The notes under the pieces are model-generated. The model was not told where the DNA came from. It did not search any database and saw only the letters and a program-made list of their open reading frames with translations. Below are positions 1 to 8,285 of a stretch of 64,000 nt of DNA, one piece after another; position 1 is the stretch's first letter, and every line of letters begins with the position of its first letter. The stretch lies in assembly GCA_004172935.1 (NCBI GenBank), contig SDZD01000026.1:1-64000 (forward strand), written 5' to 3'. The stretch is from a bacterium. Lineage in GTDB: Bacteria; Armatimonadota; Abditibacteriia; Abditibacteriales; Abditibacteriaceae. Made by a program: the position numbers and the translations under genes.

Positions 1-1878
1 GCCTTGTCCCCCGAACCCCTCCAAATCGCGCCACGCCGTGCTGATAAAACCAAGCAAATTAGCGCCACCTATCTGCAACTTGGCTGGCACGCTGTTCCCC
101 TCCAAAGCCCCGACATGTATGCGCTCGATATTTTGGCGCAAATTCTTGCTGGCGGCGAAACCGGACGTTTGGTGCGCGATCTGCGTGACCGTACTGGCCT
201 TGTGAATGATATTGACGTTGGTTCCTACACCCCCAACTACGATGCGGGCACATTCGTTGTTACCGCCGAAATGGAGCCAAAAAACCAGGCGAAGGTAGAG
301 GCCGCCATCATGCGCGCAATCGCTCTTGTTCGCACTCAACCCGTCACCGCTGCCGAACTGGCGCGCGCCAAAACCGCGACCCGCGCAGCCTACATCTTCG
401 GCAAGCAGGGCGTCGAAAATCAGGCCGAAAGCGCCGCCTATGATGAAATGGGCACAGGCAACCCCGACTTCTCCACGTCCTATGTCGACCGTATTCAAAA
501 GGTCACAGCCGCACAAATACAGGCTGTCGCCCAAAAATATCTGGTTCCGCAAGGCGTAACCGTCGCTTCGGTTCATCCGCCAGTAGCGCCCGCCAAATCG
601 GCTACCGCTGTGGCGGCCAACGCGGCGTTTCCTGCCACCATCACCACGCTCCCCAATGGCATTCGCCTCATCGTGAAGCGCTCGACCAGTGCCCCCACTG
701 TTTCTATGGTTGTGACCGGATTGGGCGGCGTCCGTCTGGAAAACTCAGCGAAAGCGGGAGTCGGCAACATCGCCGCCGAGTTACTTACGCGCGGCACAAA
801 ACGCCGCACTGCCGATGAACTCAACGAAACCGTCGAAAATTTGGGCGGTAGTCTCACTGGCTCTTCGGCATACAACTCGTGGAGTGTCGACGGAAGTTGG
901 TTGGCCAACGACTGGCGCAAAGGCCTATCGCTCATAGCCGAATCGGTGCTGACCCCGACATTCCCTGATGCCGAACTGCGTAACTACAAGTTGCAAACCC
1001 TGAACGAAATCGCAACTCAGGACGACGAACCTTCGGGAGCAGCATCTCGCCTGTTGAGGCGCCTCTATTTCGGCTCCCACCCTTATTCCCGTAGCGTGAA
1101 CGGAACTGCCGCAACCGTCAAATCCCTGACACGCGCTGATGTCGAATCCTATTGGAACTCGGTGGTACAACCCGATTCGATGATCATTTCGATAGTTGGC
1201 AACATCAACCCCGCCGAAGTACAAAAAGTCGCCAACTATCTGTTTGGTTCTTTCAAGGCGAAAGCCCCCGCTCCTAAAGCGCCCTCCGCGACGGTTGTGC
1301 CTCCCACTTTCACTTCGCGCGCCATTCAACGAGAGGGTGTCGTTCAATCGGCCATGTACTTTGGCTTCCCCGGTATCGTTATCAAAGACGAAGACCGTTT
1401 TGCCCTTGATGTATTGGACGCTGCGTTGTCGGGTGCGGATGGTCCCGGTGGCCGTATCTTCGGACGATTGCGTGGAGAACAATTGGTCTATGATGCCAAC
1501 GCTTATTCTGCGCCTGGAATCGAGAAGGGGTTTTTCGTGGTTTATGCTGCCTCGACACCAGCAAACCGTGTCCGCGCCCGTCAGGTAATCGAAGAAGAGC
1601 TGCAAAAAGCGCGCGAATCGGGTTTCACCTCCGAAGAACTGGAACGTGCCAAAACCATGTGCATCGCTTCAGAGGCCATTGAACTTCAGACCAGTGCCCA
1701 ACAGGCGCGTAATTTTGCCAGTAACGAATTGCTTGGTTTGGGATACAAAAGTACGGAAGCCTACACCGCACAAATTCAAGCCATCACTAACGAGGATGTA
1801 ATACGAGTCGCCCAAAAATACCTCGACCGCAATCACTCCGCTATGGCGATTGTTGAACCCGCCAAACCTGCCAAGTAG
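1..1878 (+). CDS. M16 (insulinase-family) zinc peptidase, 5' truncated
   Basis: The reading frame is open from the first base, so the gene begins outside the window; a TTG at 4 is only the first possible start codon seen. The visible 625 residues are the end of a first M16 domain (about 1-195) and a complete second M16 domain (about 205-620, beginning near TTLPNGIRLIVK). The zinc-binding HxxEH motif of M16 enzymes is not in the visible part. In the second domain the corresponding helix reads VGNIAAELLTRGT, which lacks the His and Glu ligands, so this half is probably the non-catalytic partner half, as in other two-domain M16 proteases. The catalytic half should lie just to the left. A signal peptide, if any, would also be outside. 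A hairpin 25 bases after the stop probably ends the transcript. Confidence 0.9.
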   Translation, partial: ALSPEPLQIAPRRADKTKQISATYLQLGWHAVPLQSPDMYALDILAQILAGGETGRLVRDLRDRTGLVNDIDVGSYTPNYDAGTFVVTAEMEPKNQAKVEAAIMRAIALVRTQPVTAAELARAKTATRAAYIFGKQGVENQAESAAYDEMGTGNPDFSTSYVDRIQKVTAAQIQAVAQKYLVPQGVTVASVHPPVAPAKSATAVAANAAFPATITTLPNGIRLIVKRSTSAPTVSMVVTGLGGVRLENSAKAGVGNIAAELLTRGTKRRTADELNETVENLGGSLTGSSAYNSWSVDGSWLANDWRKGLSLIAESVLTPTFPDAELRNYKLQTLNEIATQDDEPSGAASRLLRRLYFGSHPYSRSVNGTAATVKSLTRADVESYWNSVVQPDSMIISIVGNINPAEVQKVANYLFGSFKAKAPAPKAPSATVVPPTFTSRAIQREGVVQSAMYFGFPGIVIKDEDRFALDVLDAALSGADGPGGRIFGRLRGEQLVYDANAYSAPGIEKGFFVVYAASTPANRVRARQVIEEELQKARESGFTSEELERAKTMCIASEAIELQTSAQQARNFASNELLGLGYKSTEAYTAQIQAITNEDVIRVAQKYLDRNHSAMAIVEPAKPAK

Positions 1879-1902
1879 GCAGTGGCATCATTTGTTAGCG
1901 TC

Positions 1903-1933
1903 TTGAAAAGGCAAGTTTTACTTGTCTTTTCAA
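1903..1933 (+). terminator. hairpin after M16 peptidase gene
   Basis: Two 14-base arms (1903-1916 and 1920-1933) pair with a single G-U wobble around a 3-base loop. The 3' arm contains TCTTTTC. It lies 25 bases after the stop codon, so it is a likely intrinsic terminator, although no long U-tract follows. Confidence 0.55.
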
Positions 1934-1971
1934 TGCGCCAATGCCTCTGATTTATGGGCTTTAACACGACG

Positions 1972-1994
1972 TTAATTTCGTAACATGAAATTAA
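1972..1994. repeat. AT-rich perfect inverted repeat
   Basis: The 8-base arms TTAATTTC and GAAATTAA are separated by 7 bases, about 140 bases upstream of the small zinc-ribbon gene. It could be an operator for that gene or chance symmetry in an AT-rich promoter region. Confidence 0.4.
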
Positions 1995-2135
1995 TCTTCT
2001 AATAGGTTTAGGAGCGACATTGGAGGGGTATACTCGACCGCAACCGAAAGACGGTGCGACACAAATTTCGTACCGTGCGCCTGATCCCTACATGGCGTGT
2101 TTTCGGCCATTTTGCTTGGAGTCATTTCCCATATC

Positions 2136-2435
2136 ATGGCCAAAAAATTGGTTGACACTCAATCCCAAACCACACTCAATGACCGCGTGCCCACATCTGT
2201 CGATTCCACGACCGACATGATGCAACCGGAATTGAAAGAATCGCCCGCCGCACCTGTTGTTGCCCGCGCCAAATGCATCCAGTGCAATAGAACCCTGCGA
2301 CACATGCCAATGTTTCTGGGCAATATCACCTGCCGTGACTGCTACGGAGCCGAGCGCTACTCGCGCGGACCGGGAGTTCCAATCGGTGCGACTTCGCTCA
2401 GCGCCCCCGTCGTGGACAACACTTACACCGCTTAA
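2136..2435 (+). CDS. small zinc-ribbon-like protein of unknown function
   Basis: A 99-residue protein if the ATG at 2136 (MAKKLVDTQ) is used; an in-frame ATG at 2097 would add 13 hydrophobic residues. The only recognisable element is a pair of knuckles, CIQC and CRDC, separated by 15 residues, which is typical of a structural zinc ribbon. The first half is polar and probably disordered. It stands alone between the M16 gene and a cyclophilin gene, with about 257 bases of upstream non-coding DNA that hold a terminator and an AT-rich palindrome. No enzymatic motif is visible. A role in nucleic-acid or protein binding is possible but unsupported. Confidence 0.6.
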   Translation: MAKKLVDTQSQTTLNDRVPTSVDSTTDMMQPELKESPAAPVVARAKCIQCNRTLRHMPMFLGNITCRDCYGAERYSRGPGVPIGATSLSAPVVDNTYTA

Positions 2436-2535
2436 CACCTCTAATCGAGGGGGATTTCGCACCCACAAATCTTTCTCACCAAAACTTAGCGATTAGGATG
2501 CGACTTTTTGATTTGTCAATGCGTCCCAACACGCT

Positions 2536-3333
2536 ATGGTTTTTCGACCTCTTTCTTCAGGCGCGGCCCTGTTCGTTTTAACGGCGGGTGCCGCGCTTTG
2601 GGTTTCTGGCTGCACCTCGCAAGCTCAGGAAAACACTGCCGCTCAAGCTACTGCCCCCGCGACAACGCAAACGACGGATGAGCCAAAAGGCGAAGTGTCG
2701 GCTCCTGCCGCCACCGAGGCTCCCAAAACGTTTGAAGTAACCAAACCCTCACTTGGCCCTTCGGCTCCAGCTGATGTCGCGACTTCGTACGGGGCTGCCA
2801 TGAAAAAAGTCGCGCTTCCACCACCACCAGCCGATTTTAAAGTTGATAAGCACCCCCGCGTAGAATTCGACACGGTCCGTGGCAAAATCATCTTCGAATT
2901 GGATGCCGAGAAGGCGCCAATGAATGCAAGATCGTTTGTGTACTTGGCTTCAAAGGGGTTTTATAAAGGGACGCGCTTCCATCGTCAGGAAGATTTGAGC
3001 GGCGATGGCAAAGGTCTAATTATTCAGGGCGGCGACCCGCTTTCGGCTAACCCTGCTACCTACCAGTATTCCGGTATGGGTGGCCCCAGCTATAACGTGC
3101 CACTGGAAGCCTCTAATGGGCTGAAGCACGATCAGTACGTATTGGCGGCAGCGCGTAGCACCGATCCTAATTCGGCGGGCAGTCAGTTCTACATCACTCA
3201 GGGAGAAACACACTTTTTGGATGGCAAATACACAGTATTTGGCAAGATTGTCGATGGAAAGGATGTGGCCGCCAAACTCATGAAGGGAGATAAACTTCTG
3301 GCGGTGAAAGTTCTGGAGGCCTCCAAAAACTAA
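2536..3333 (+). CDS. cyclophilin-type peptidyl-prolyl isomerase lipoprotein
   Basis: A 265-residue protein. The N-terminus has a hydrophobic stretch ending in VSGC, a lipobox, so it should be anchored in a membrane after lipidation of Cys26. A Thr/Ala/Pro-rich linker follows to about residue 105. The rest is a cyclophilin domain with the family landmarks RGKIIFELDAEKAP, a SFVYLASKGFYKGTRFHR segment, IIQGGDP and SAGSQFYIT. It would catalyse cis-trans isomerisation of Xaa-Pro bonds and assist folding of exported proteins. The downstream glutaredoxin-like gene begins 28 bases later and the two may be cotranscribed. Confidence 0.9.
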   Translation: MVFRPLSSGAALFVLTAGAALWVSGCTSQAQENTAAQATAPATTQTTDEPKGEVSAPAATEAPKTFEVTKPSLGPSAPADVATSYGAAMKKVALPPPPADFKVDKHPRVEFDTVRGKIIFELDAEKAPMNARSFVYLASKGFYKGTRFHRQEDLSGDGKGLIIQGGDPLSANPATYQYSGMGGPSYNVPLEASNGLKHDQYVLAAARSTDPNSAGSQFYITQGETHFLDGKYTVFGKIVDGKDVAAKLMKGDKLLAVKVLEASKN

Positions 3334-3361
3334 GGACGCACCCAGTGGCGCCGTAACTGCC

Positions 3362-3721
3362 ATGGAAACCACATCTACGACTTCTAGTTCTAATCACGCT
3401 GACGTTTTTGATACCAGTCAGCCACTCCACGTCCGTTTATATGGTCGTCCCGGTTGTCATTTGTGCAACGACGCGGCGCATCTATTGAACGGTTTTCACT
3501 CTGAGTTCGATTTCTGGGTCGAGCGCGTCAATATCGACGACGACCCAATTATTTGCGCTAAATTGAACGACCATATCCCGGTCGTGACCATCAATGGTGG
3601 TAGTAAAGTGCAAGAACCAGTGAATGAAGAGAAATTGCGCCGCGCCTTCAAGCGTGCGCTGAAAGCTGAAGGCCAGGATTCGCAGCGCGAAACCGAAGCC
3701 GTGCAAACCCAGACCGTATAA
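3362..3721 (+). CDS. glutaredoxin-like thioredoxin-fold protein
   Basis: A 119-residue protein. After a short polar N-terminus it has the glutaredoxin start LHVRLYGRPGCHLCNDA, with a CHLC redox pair in the usual place, and a later HIPVVTI cis-Pro loop. This matches the glutaredoxin-like DUF836 family, which carries out thiol-disulfide exchange in the cytoplasm; its physiological partner is not evident. The C-terminal 25 residues are charged and not conserved in the family as far as I can tell. A strong terminator hairpin follows directly. Confidence 0.8.
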   Translation: METTSTTSSSNHADVFDTSQPLHVRLYGRPGCHLCNDAAHLLNGFHSEFDFWVERVNIDDDPIICAKLNDHIPVVTINGGSKVQEPVNEEKLRRAFKRALKAEGQDSQRETEAVQTQTV

Positions 3722-3728
3722 TTTGCAG

Positions 3729-3770
3729 ACGATACCCCCGCTCGAACTTCGAGTGGGGGTATCGTTTTTT
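3729..3770 (+). terminator. intrinsic terminator
   Basis: An 11-base perfect stem (3729-3739 with 3755-3765) continues as an inner CTCGAA/TTCGAG stem and runs into six T residues. It ends the cyclophilin/glutaredoxin transcript and may also serve the convergent gene at 3788. Confidence 0.9.
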
Positions 3771-3787
3771 ATAGGTTCTGGTCTGGG

Positions 3788-4258
3788 TTACTTCTTTTTG
3801 GGTATCAGCGAATAGTCGATGCTTTTTGTGCCATCTGCCTCGAAGAGAGATAGCACCAGAACTGGTGGCGTTGTGCCCGCTGTGACGCGGAACTCGAATG
3901 CTTTTTTGCCTTCCTCGTCGTAGGTCGTCAGCACATCTCCGGCGAGTTTGTAATTCCCCTTGTAAAAATTACCGATGGTGCCGATATAGTAGTCCTGATG
4001 GTATTTGCCGTTGCGCTCGAACTGTGCCTCGCCCGATACGCTGGATACGATGTTTTTGGTTTTATCGTAGAGCGTCGCTATTTGATATTCCCATTCGGTA
4101 TCATAGAAAATGTCGGCGATTTTGGGAGCAACGGGTTTGGGCTTCGGTTGGGCTGGCTTATCCTGTTTCGGGGCAGATTTTGCTGGCTGAGGGAGTGCTG
4201 TCGCTCCCAGAAATAGGGCCGTAAGGCAGAATAGAGGGCCGTTCAGGTGGTGTTTCAT
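3788..4258 (-). CDS. secreted protein of unknown function
   Basis: A 156-residue protein with a clear N-terminal signal peptide (hydrophobic segment about residues 8-28, Ala-rich cleavage region). A Lys/Pro/Gln-rich linker (about 29-47) follows, then a roughly 105-residue domain rich in aromatic residues and beta-strand patterns, such as DTEWEYQIATLYD and YYIGTIGNFYKGNYKL. The pattern resembles small secreted beta-barrel or lipocalin-like proteins, but no family is recognised. It is convergent with the glutaredoxin-like gene and divergent from the PfkB kinase. Confidence 0.7.
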   Translation of the reverse strand: MKHHLNGPLFCLTALFLGATALPQPAKSAPKQDKPAQPKPKPVAPKIADIFYDTEWEYQIATLYDKTKNIVSSVSGEAQFERNGKYHQDYYIGTIGNFYKGNYKLAGDVLTTYDEEGKKAFEFRVTAGTTPPVLVLSLFEADGTKSIDYSLIPKKK

Positions 4259-4356
4259 CCAAATGTTATTGTATCGTTCTTTGGATAGGGATTCTCACGA
4301 GTACATGATGTTTAGTTGCTATTTGTAAGAGTGGGTGCTGTTTACTTGGCGAACTT

Positions 4357-5292
4357 ATGCCCGAAGTGATTTGTGTCGGAATTTTGGTTGCAGATGTGAT
4401 TGGGCGACCCATTGAGAAAGTGCCTCTTGCGGGGGAATTGGCTCTGGTTGAATCCATCACGCCTCATGTTGGTGGCTGCGCGGCCAATACAGGGATTGGG
4501 CTACGCCGTTTGGGCGTCGACACGGCAGTCGTTGGGGCGGTTGGGCGCGACGGCTTTGGTGATTTCGTGCGTCAAGCGCTACGCGATGAGGGCATGGACG
4601 TGAGCGGCATTAAGGTAAAAGAGGAGCCTACCAGTTCGACGATGGTGCTTGTGCGAGCGGATGGAGAACGAACCTTTTTGCACTGCGTGGGGGCCAATGC
4701 TGCGCTGCATTATGCTGATTTCGATGCCAGTACGCTTGAAGCTGTTCGGGTTTTGCATATCGCCGGACATGGCTTGATGCCCGCTTTCGATGGCAGGCCA
4801 TGCGCTGATTTGTTGGCGGAGGCGCAGAAACGAGGGGTTTTGACCTCGCTCGATACGGCAGGCTCTCCCGATGCACTGTGGCGCGAAAGGTTGATGGAAA
4901 CGCTGCCTTTTCTGGATTTTTTCGTGCCCAGTTTGCATGAGGTGCGGCAACTATTTCCTGACTGCGAGACTCCCGAAAGTATTGTGGGACGTTTGCTTGA
5001 TGAGGGGGTTGGCACGGTGGCGCTCAAAATGGGGGAGGCTGGAAGTTATGCCCGCAACCAGAGCGGCGAAATCGCGTGGGCGGCGGCGTTGCCCGTTACT
5101 GCTGTTGATGCGACTGGGGCAGGAGATGCCTTTGCGGCGGGCTTCCTCGCCAGCACTCTGCGCGGTTTATCGCTTGAAATGTGCCTGAAGATGGGCAACG
5201 CCACTGGAGCTTGTTGTGTGAGCGCTGTAGGAACCGTGACTGGACTCCGCGATTGGGATTCAACTTTCGCTCTCCTGGAAGAGAAAAGCTGA
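4357..5292 (+). CDS. PfkB-family sugar or nucleoside kinase
   Basis: A 311-residue protein of ordinary length for the ribokinase/PfkB family. The N-terminal half has the substrate-binding signature VGGCAANTGIGLRRLG, and the C-terminal half has the second signature DATGAGDAFAAGF with the catalytic base Asp257. It would transfer phosphate from ATP to a sugar or nucleoside hydroxyl in the cytoplasm. Substrate is not predictable from the sequence. The gene is alone on its strand and converges on an aldo/keto reductase gene. Confidence 0.9.
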   Translation: MPEVICVGILVADVIGRPIEKVPLAGELALVESITPHVGGCAANTGIGLRRLGVDTAVVGAVGRDGFGDFVRQALRDEGMDVSGIKVKEEPTSSTMVLVRADGERTFLHCVGANAALHYADFDASTLEAVRVLHIAGHGLMPAFDGRPCADLLAEAQKRGVLTSLDTAGSPDALWRERLMETLPFLDFFVPSLHEVRQLFPDCETPESIVGRLLDEGVGTVALKMGEAGSYARNQSGEIAWAAALPVTAVDATGAGDAFAAGFLASTLRGLSLEMCLKMGNATGACCVSAVGTVTGLRDWDSTFALLEEKS

Positions 5293-5321
5293 ATCCCAAT
5301 GCTAGTAGCTGTTTTTGGGGA

Positions 5322-6305
5322 TTAAAGTTCCAGCACTTCGTCGATGCGGGCGAGTAGAGCGGTATCGAGTTTTTGCCCGGAGGCGGCGACGTTATCTTCG
5401 ATTTGAGCGGGACGGGAGGCGCCGATGATAACGCTGCTGACGTTTTTCTGGCGCAGGCACCATGCCAGCGATAGTTGCGACATCGTTAAGCCGGCTTCTT
5501 GTGCGATGGGGATAAGGTTCTGGACTCGTTCCAAAAGCGCGTCGTTGACTTGAATTTTGTCGTAGACGTAGGCATCGACCACGCCGGTTTTGAGGAATTG
5601 GTTTTGTTTGGGATCGGCGGCGCGGCTTCCTGCGGGCGGCTCCTGGCCGGGTTTGTATTTGCCTGTGAGGATGCCCTGAGCCAGTGGAGAGAAGACCACT
5701 TGGCCGATGCCTTCACGTTCGCAGAGTGGGATGATTTCTTTCTCGATGCCACGAGCCAGCAAGTTGTATTGGGGTTGGTTGGAAGCCAGAGGGCGCAATC
5801 CCGCGCCGCGCGAGTAATCGGCGGCATGGGCGATTTGTCCCGCCGTCCACTCGGAGACTCCGGCATAGAGAATTTTGCCTTGAATGACCAGGTCGTGCAG
5901 GGCCATGAGAGTTTCTTCGAGAGGGGTATGAGAATCGTAACGGTGGCAGTAGTAGATGTCGATGTAATCGACGCCTAAACGCTTGAGGGAGGCGTTGCAC
6001 TGTTCGATGATGTGTTTGCGTGATAGTCCCCTGTTGTTGGGGCCTCTACCCATAGGGAAGAAGACTTTGGTAGAAAGGACATACGATTCGCGGGAGAACG
6101 TTTGCAGAGCGGCGCCCACGACTTTTTCAGATTCGCCGCCCGCATAAGCGTTGGCGGTATCGAAGAAGTTGATGCCCAATTCATAGGCGCGGTGGATGCA
6201 GTTGGTGGCTTGCTCGGCTTCGGTGGCGCCGCCGTAAGTGAGCCATGAACCCAGACCGACTTCGGAGACTTGGATTCCCCACTTACCCAGATGACGATAA
6301 TTCAT
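5322..6305 (-). CDS. aldo/keto reductase, Shaker-beta-like
   Basis: A 327-residue protein if translation starts at the ATG at 6305 (MNYRHLGKWG), which fits the normal start of the family; the longer open frame upstream has no family similarity. The TIM-barrel AKR tetrad is visible: Asp and Tyr in FFDTANAYAGG, Lys in LSTKVFFP, His in YYCHRYD. The segment SEVGLGSWLTYGG and the C-terminal VIIGASRPAQIEDN (NADPH phosphate contacts) are typical of the potassium-channel beta-subunit-like branch. Probably an NADPH-dependent carbonyl reductase in the cytoplasm; substrate unknown. Confidence 0.88.
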   Translation of the reverse strand: MNYRHLGKWGIQVSEVGLGSWLTYGGATEAEQATNCIHRAYELGINFFDTANAYAGGESEKVVGAALQTFSRESYVLSTKVFFPMGRGPNNRGLSRKHIIEQCNASLKRLGVDYIDIYYCHRYDSHTPLEETLMALHDLVIQGKILYAGVSEWTAGQIAHAADYSRGAGLRPLASNQPQYNLLARGIEKEIIPLCEREGIGQVVFSPLAQGILTGKYKPGQEPPAGSRAADPKQNQFLKTGVVDAYVYDKIQVNDALLERVQNLIPIAQEAGLTMSQLSLAWCLRQKNVSSVIIGASRPAQIEDNVAASGQKLDTALLARIDEVLEL

Positions 6306-6449
6306 AAAGCTAGTTGATTTTCCTTGAATGAGGGGCCAGTTGAGCCAAAGTGACATGATATTTTGGTCTTGACTCGCCCAATCTGTTGCCATTAAGGTGA
6401 TGTCGGAGTAAACCGGTTTTCTTGAGAACGCGCATTGGTTCTCGTTGTT

Positions 6450-7712
6450 ATGGTTTCCGCTCCAATATTGCCCCTGATCGGGCAAAGATTCCCTTCCGAG
6501 AAACGGGTTGTCCCCGACCCGGTGACGGGGGTGCCGCTGACTTTTTTAACTAGCAAAGCGCTGGGGGACTCGAAAATTTACCAGACGCATCCGCAATGGA
6601 CGGCGGATGGAAAATGGGTGGTGTTTCGGTCGCGGCGCGAAATAGGTCAAGCCTTCGCTGTGAACGAAGAGAGTGGCGACATCGTGCAAGTGACGGGGCT
6701 TGGCTTTACGGGGATGTTGTGTCTGGCGCAAAAGTCGATGAGGTTGTTTCATTTGCGTCTTGTCGCGAGTGAAGATGAAAGCGCGCCGCACCGTGTGGAA
6801 CTTGTCGCCATTGATTTGGAGGCGCTTTTCGCTGATAGCGAAGCGGGGGAAGTGAAGCCCGCCGCCGAATATGAGCAGGTGTTTGGCTCCTTGCCGCCCG
6901 ATATGGGAGCGGCGGGGGATTTGGCGCTGGATGCTACCGAAGAGGTGGCGTATTTTCGGGTAATCGGGGAAGAAGCGGCGAAGCATATCGCAGCGGGGAC
7001 GAAAATTGAGCCAAACTTTGGCCCGCGCAATATGGGGGCGGGGCCATCGGGGATTGGGAGCATGGATTTGCGGACGGGTGAGGTGAAGGTTGTTGTCGCT
7101 GTGCCGTTTCAAGTGGGGCACATTCAGACCAACCACTGGGTTCCCGGCGAGATTATCTTTAGTTGGGAGACTGGCGGCAAAGCGCCGCAACGCACCTGGA
7201 CTGTGATGGCTGATGGGACAGGTCTTCGTCCGTTGTATCGGGAAGCGTCGTATGACTGGGTGACTCATGAGGCGGTAATTACGAGGGATGAAGTGGCTTT
7301 GGCAATTGTGGGGCATCGCGAGCCGGGGTTCGAGGATGAGTGGGGAGTTTGTGGCAGTCGCGACCATGCTACAGGGCTGGGCATCGTGAATTTGCGGACT
7401 CATGAACTTTTTATCGCCGGACAGACGAAAAGCGGCAGTGGGTTCTGGCATGTAAACGGTTCACCCGATGGACGCTGGGCAGTTGGGGACGATTTCGAGC
7501 GCAATATTTACCTGATTGATCGGCGTAGCAACGAGATGATGCTGCTTTCGACTGGGCACAAGGAGACGGCGGCTGATCATCCGCATCCGACATTTAGCGC
7601 TGATAGTACCCGTATCGAGATTCAGTCGGCGATGCTTTCGGAGGATGGGCGCAGCCTGAATATTTGCGTGATTCCTGTGCCCGATGAGTGGCTGAAACGG
7701 GGAATTGAATAA
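6450..7712 (+). CDS. beta-propeller protein, oligogalacturonate-lyase-like
   Basis: About 420 residues. Repeated blades are visible, for example THPQWTADGKWVVFRSRR near the start and DHPHPTFSADSTRIEIQS near the end, together with His-rich loops (GHIQTNHW, GFWHVNGSPDG). This arrangement resembles the oligogalacturonate lyase family, seven-bladed propellers that use His ligands to hold Mn2+ and cleave unsaturated digalacturonate. No signal peptide is clear, which fits a cytoplasmic enzyme. The start is uncertain: ATG at 6450 is preferred, and a TTG at 6435 is possible. A TolB-like propeller without enzymatic activity is the alternative. Confidence 0.65.
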   Translation: MVSAPILPLIGQRFPSEKRVVPDPVTGVPLTFLTSKALGDSKIYQTHPQWTADGKWVVFRSRREIGQAFAVNEESGDIVQVTGLGFTGMLCLAQKSMRLFHLRLVASEDESAPHRVELVAIDLEALFADSEAGEVKPAAEYEQVFGSLPPDMGAAGDLALDATEEVAYFRVIGEEAAKHIAAGTKIEPNFGPRNMGAGPSGIGSMDLRTGEVKVVVAVPFQVGHIQTNHWVPGEIIFSWETGGKAPQRTWTVMADGTGLRPLYREASYDWVTHEAVITRDEVALAIVGHREPGFEDEWGVCGSRDHATGLGIVNLRTHELFIAGQTKSGSGFWHVNGSPDGRWAVGDDFERNIYLIDRRSNEMMLLSTGHKETAADHPHPTFSADSTRIEIQSAMLSEDGRSLNICVIPVPDEWLKRGIE

Positions 7713-7720
7713 GGGGTGGA

Positions 7721-7783
7721 AATCAATCTTTTAGGTCTTTTTATCAATGTTTTTGGGGGTCAAATCAATTTAAAAGATTGATT
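7721..7783. repeat. 13-base inverted repeat
   Basis: AATCAATCTTTTA at 7721-7733 is matched by its exact reverse complement at 7771-7783. It begins 8 bases after the stop of the propeller gene. It may act as a loose terminator or belong to the repeat cluster to the right. Confidence 0.6.
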
Positions 7784-7824
7784 ATGGGATGATTTTGTAT
7801 GGGTTTAGGTACTTAAAATTAGGC

Positions 7825-7846
7825 AAAGATTGATTAATCAATCTTT
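7825..7846. repeat. 22-base perfect palindrome
   Basis: AAAGATTGATT is followed immediately by its reverse complement AATCAATCTTT. The same word makes up the inverted repeat at 7721-7783, so three of the four half-sites in this 126-base stretch are practically identical. Confidence 0.7.
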
Positions 7847-7855
7847 ATTCAATTC

Positions 7856-7970
7856 ACCACAGAGACACGGAGGCACAGAGGGGTTTTTAGAGAGGGGGTA
7901 TCGCTTTTGTGTTCGGGGGTTGGATTTGGGAGTAGTTCTTTTAACCACCGATGGACGCCGATGTTTGTTG
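7856..7970. repeat. two dispersed-repeat-like segments
   Basis: The segment beginning CACCACAGAGACACGGAGG (7855-7880) and the one beginning TTAACCACCGATGGACGCCG (7941-7963) resemble short intergenic repeats that I recall from many unrelated bacterial genomes, where they yield spurious peptides ending in LCLRVSVVN or containing NIGVHRW. Here they sit about 70 bases apart. No transposase is nearby. Confidence 0.5.
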
Positions 7971-8080
7971 GATGAGTGTGAGGGCTTGCCAACTCGGTAG
8001 AAATTGGATGGGAAGAGGATAAAGAGAGGGACATGGGAGTTGAGGTTTTTGGGGTTTTGTATGGGTGAATTGAGTTTGGC

Positions 8081-8134
8081 AACCGTTATGCGGCCCTCGC
8101 CCAGCCTTCGCGCCCAGAGGGCCGCAAAGCGGTT
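8081..8134. repeat. 18-base GC-rich inverted repeat hairpin
   Basis: Arms at 8081-8098 and 8117-8134 match at 16 of 18 positions, with GCGGCCCTC and GAGGGCCGC as the innermost perfect part and an 18-base spacer. It has no T-tract, so it is more like a repeat-element terminus or folded RNA than a standard terminator. Confidence 0.6.
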
Positions 8135-8285
8135 ACTAAAAACTAACGACTTGGCTGAAGGTGGTAGTGGGAGAAATTAATAGTGCCACTTCATTATTTT
8201 CAGTATAACCGATTTTAGGTTTTTGCAAGGGAGATTGGAGGGATCACAAATCAGGAAGGGGTGGCGCTGTCAGACTTGCCACAAA

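Larger units (their letters stand above)
7713..8285. other. repeat-rich non-coding region
   Basis: No gene is supported in these 570 bases. They hold three copies of an AATCAATCTTT-type word arranged as inverted repeats, a 22-base perfect palindrome, two short sequences that resemble dispersed repeats seen in many bacterial genomes, and a long GC-rich hairpin. Each is listed separately. An apparent 77-codon frame on the minus strand is low complexity and follows the repeat sequences, so it is not called. Confidence 0.7.

Noticed and set aside
6546..7451. 301-codon antisense frame over the propeller gene
   Set aside because: His/Arg/Pro-rich shadow frame without start signal or family pattern.
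7849..8082. 77-codon minus-strand frame in the repeat-rich region
   Set aside because: Low-complexity Pro/Ser/Thr product whose end (LCLRVSVVN) and middle (NIGVHRW) are translations of dispersed repeats; no ribosome site.
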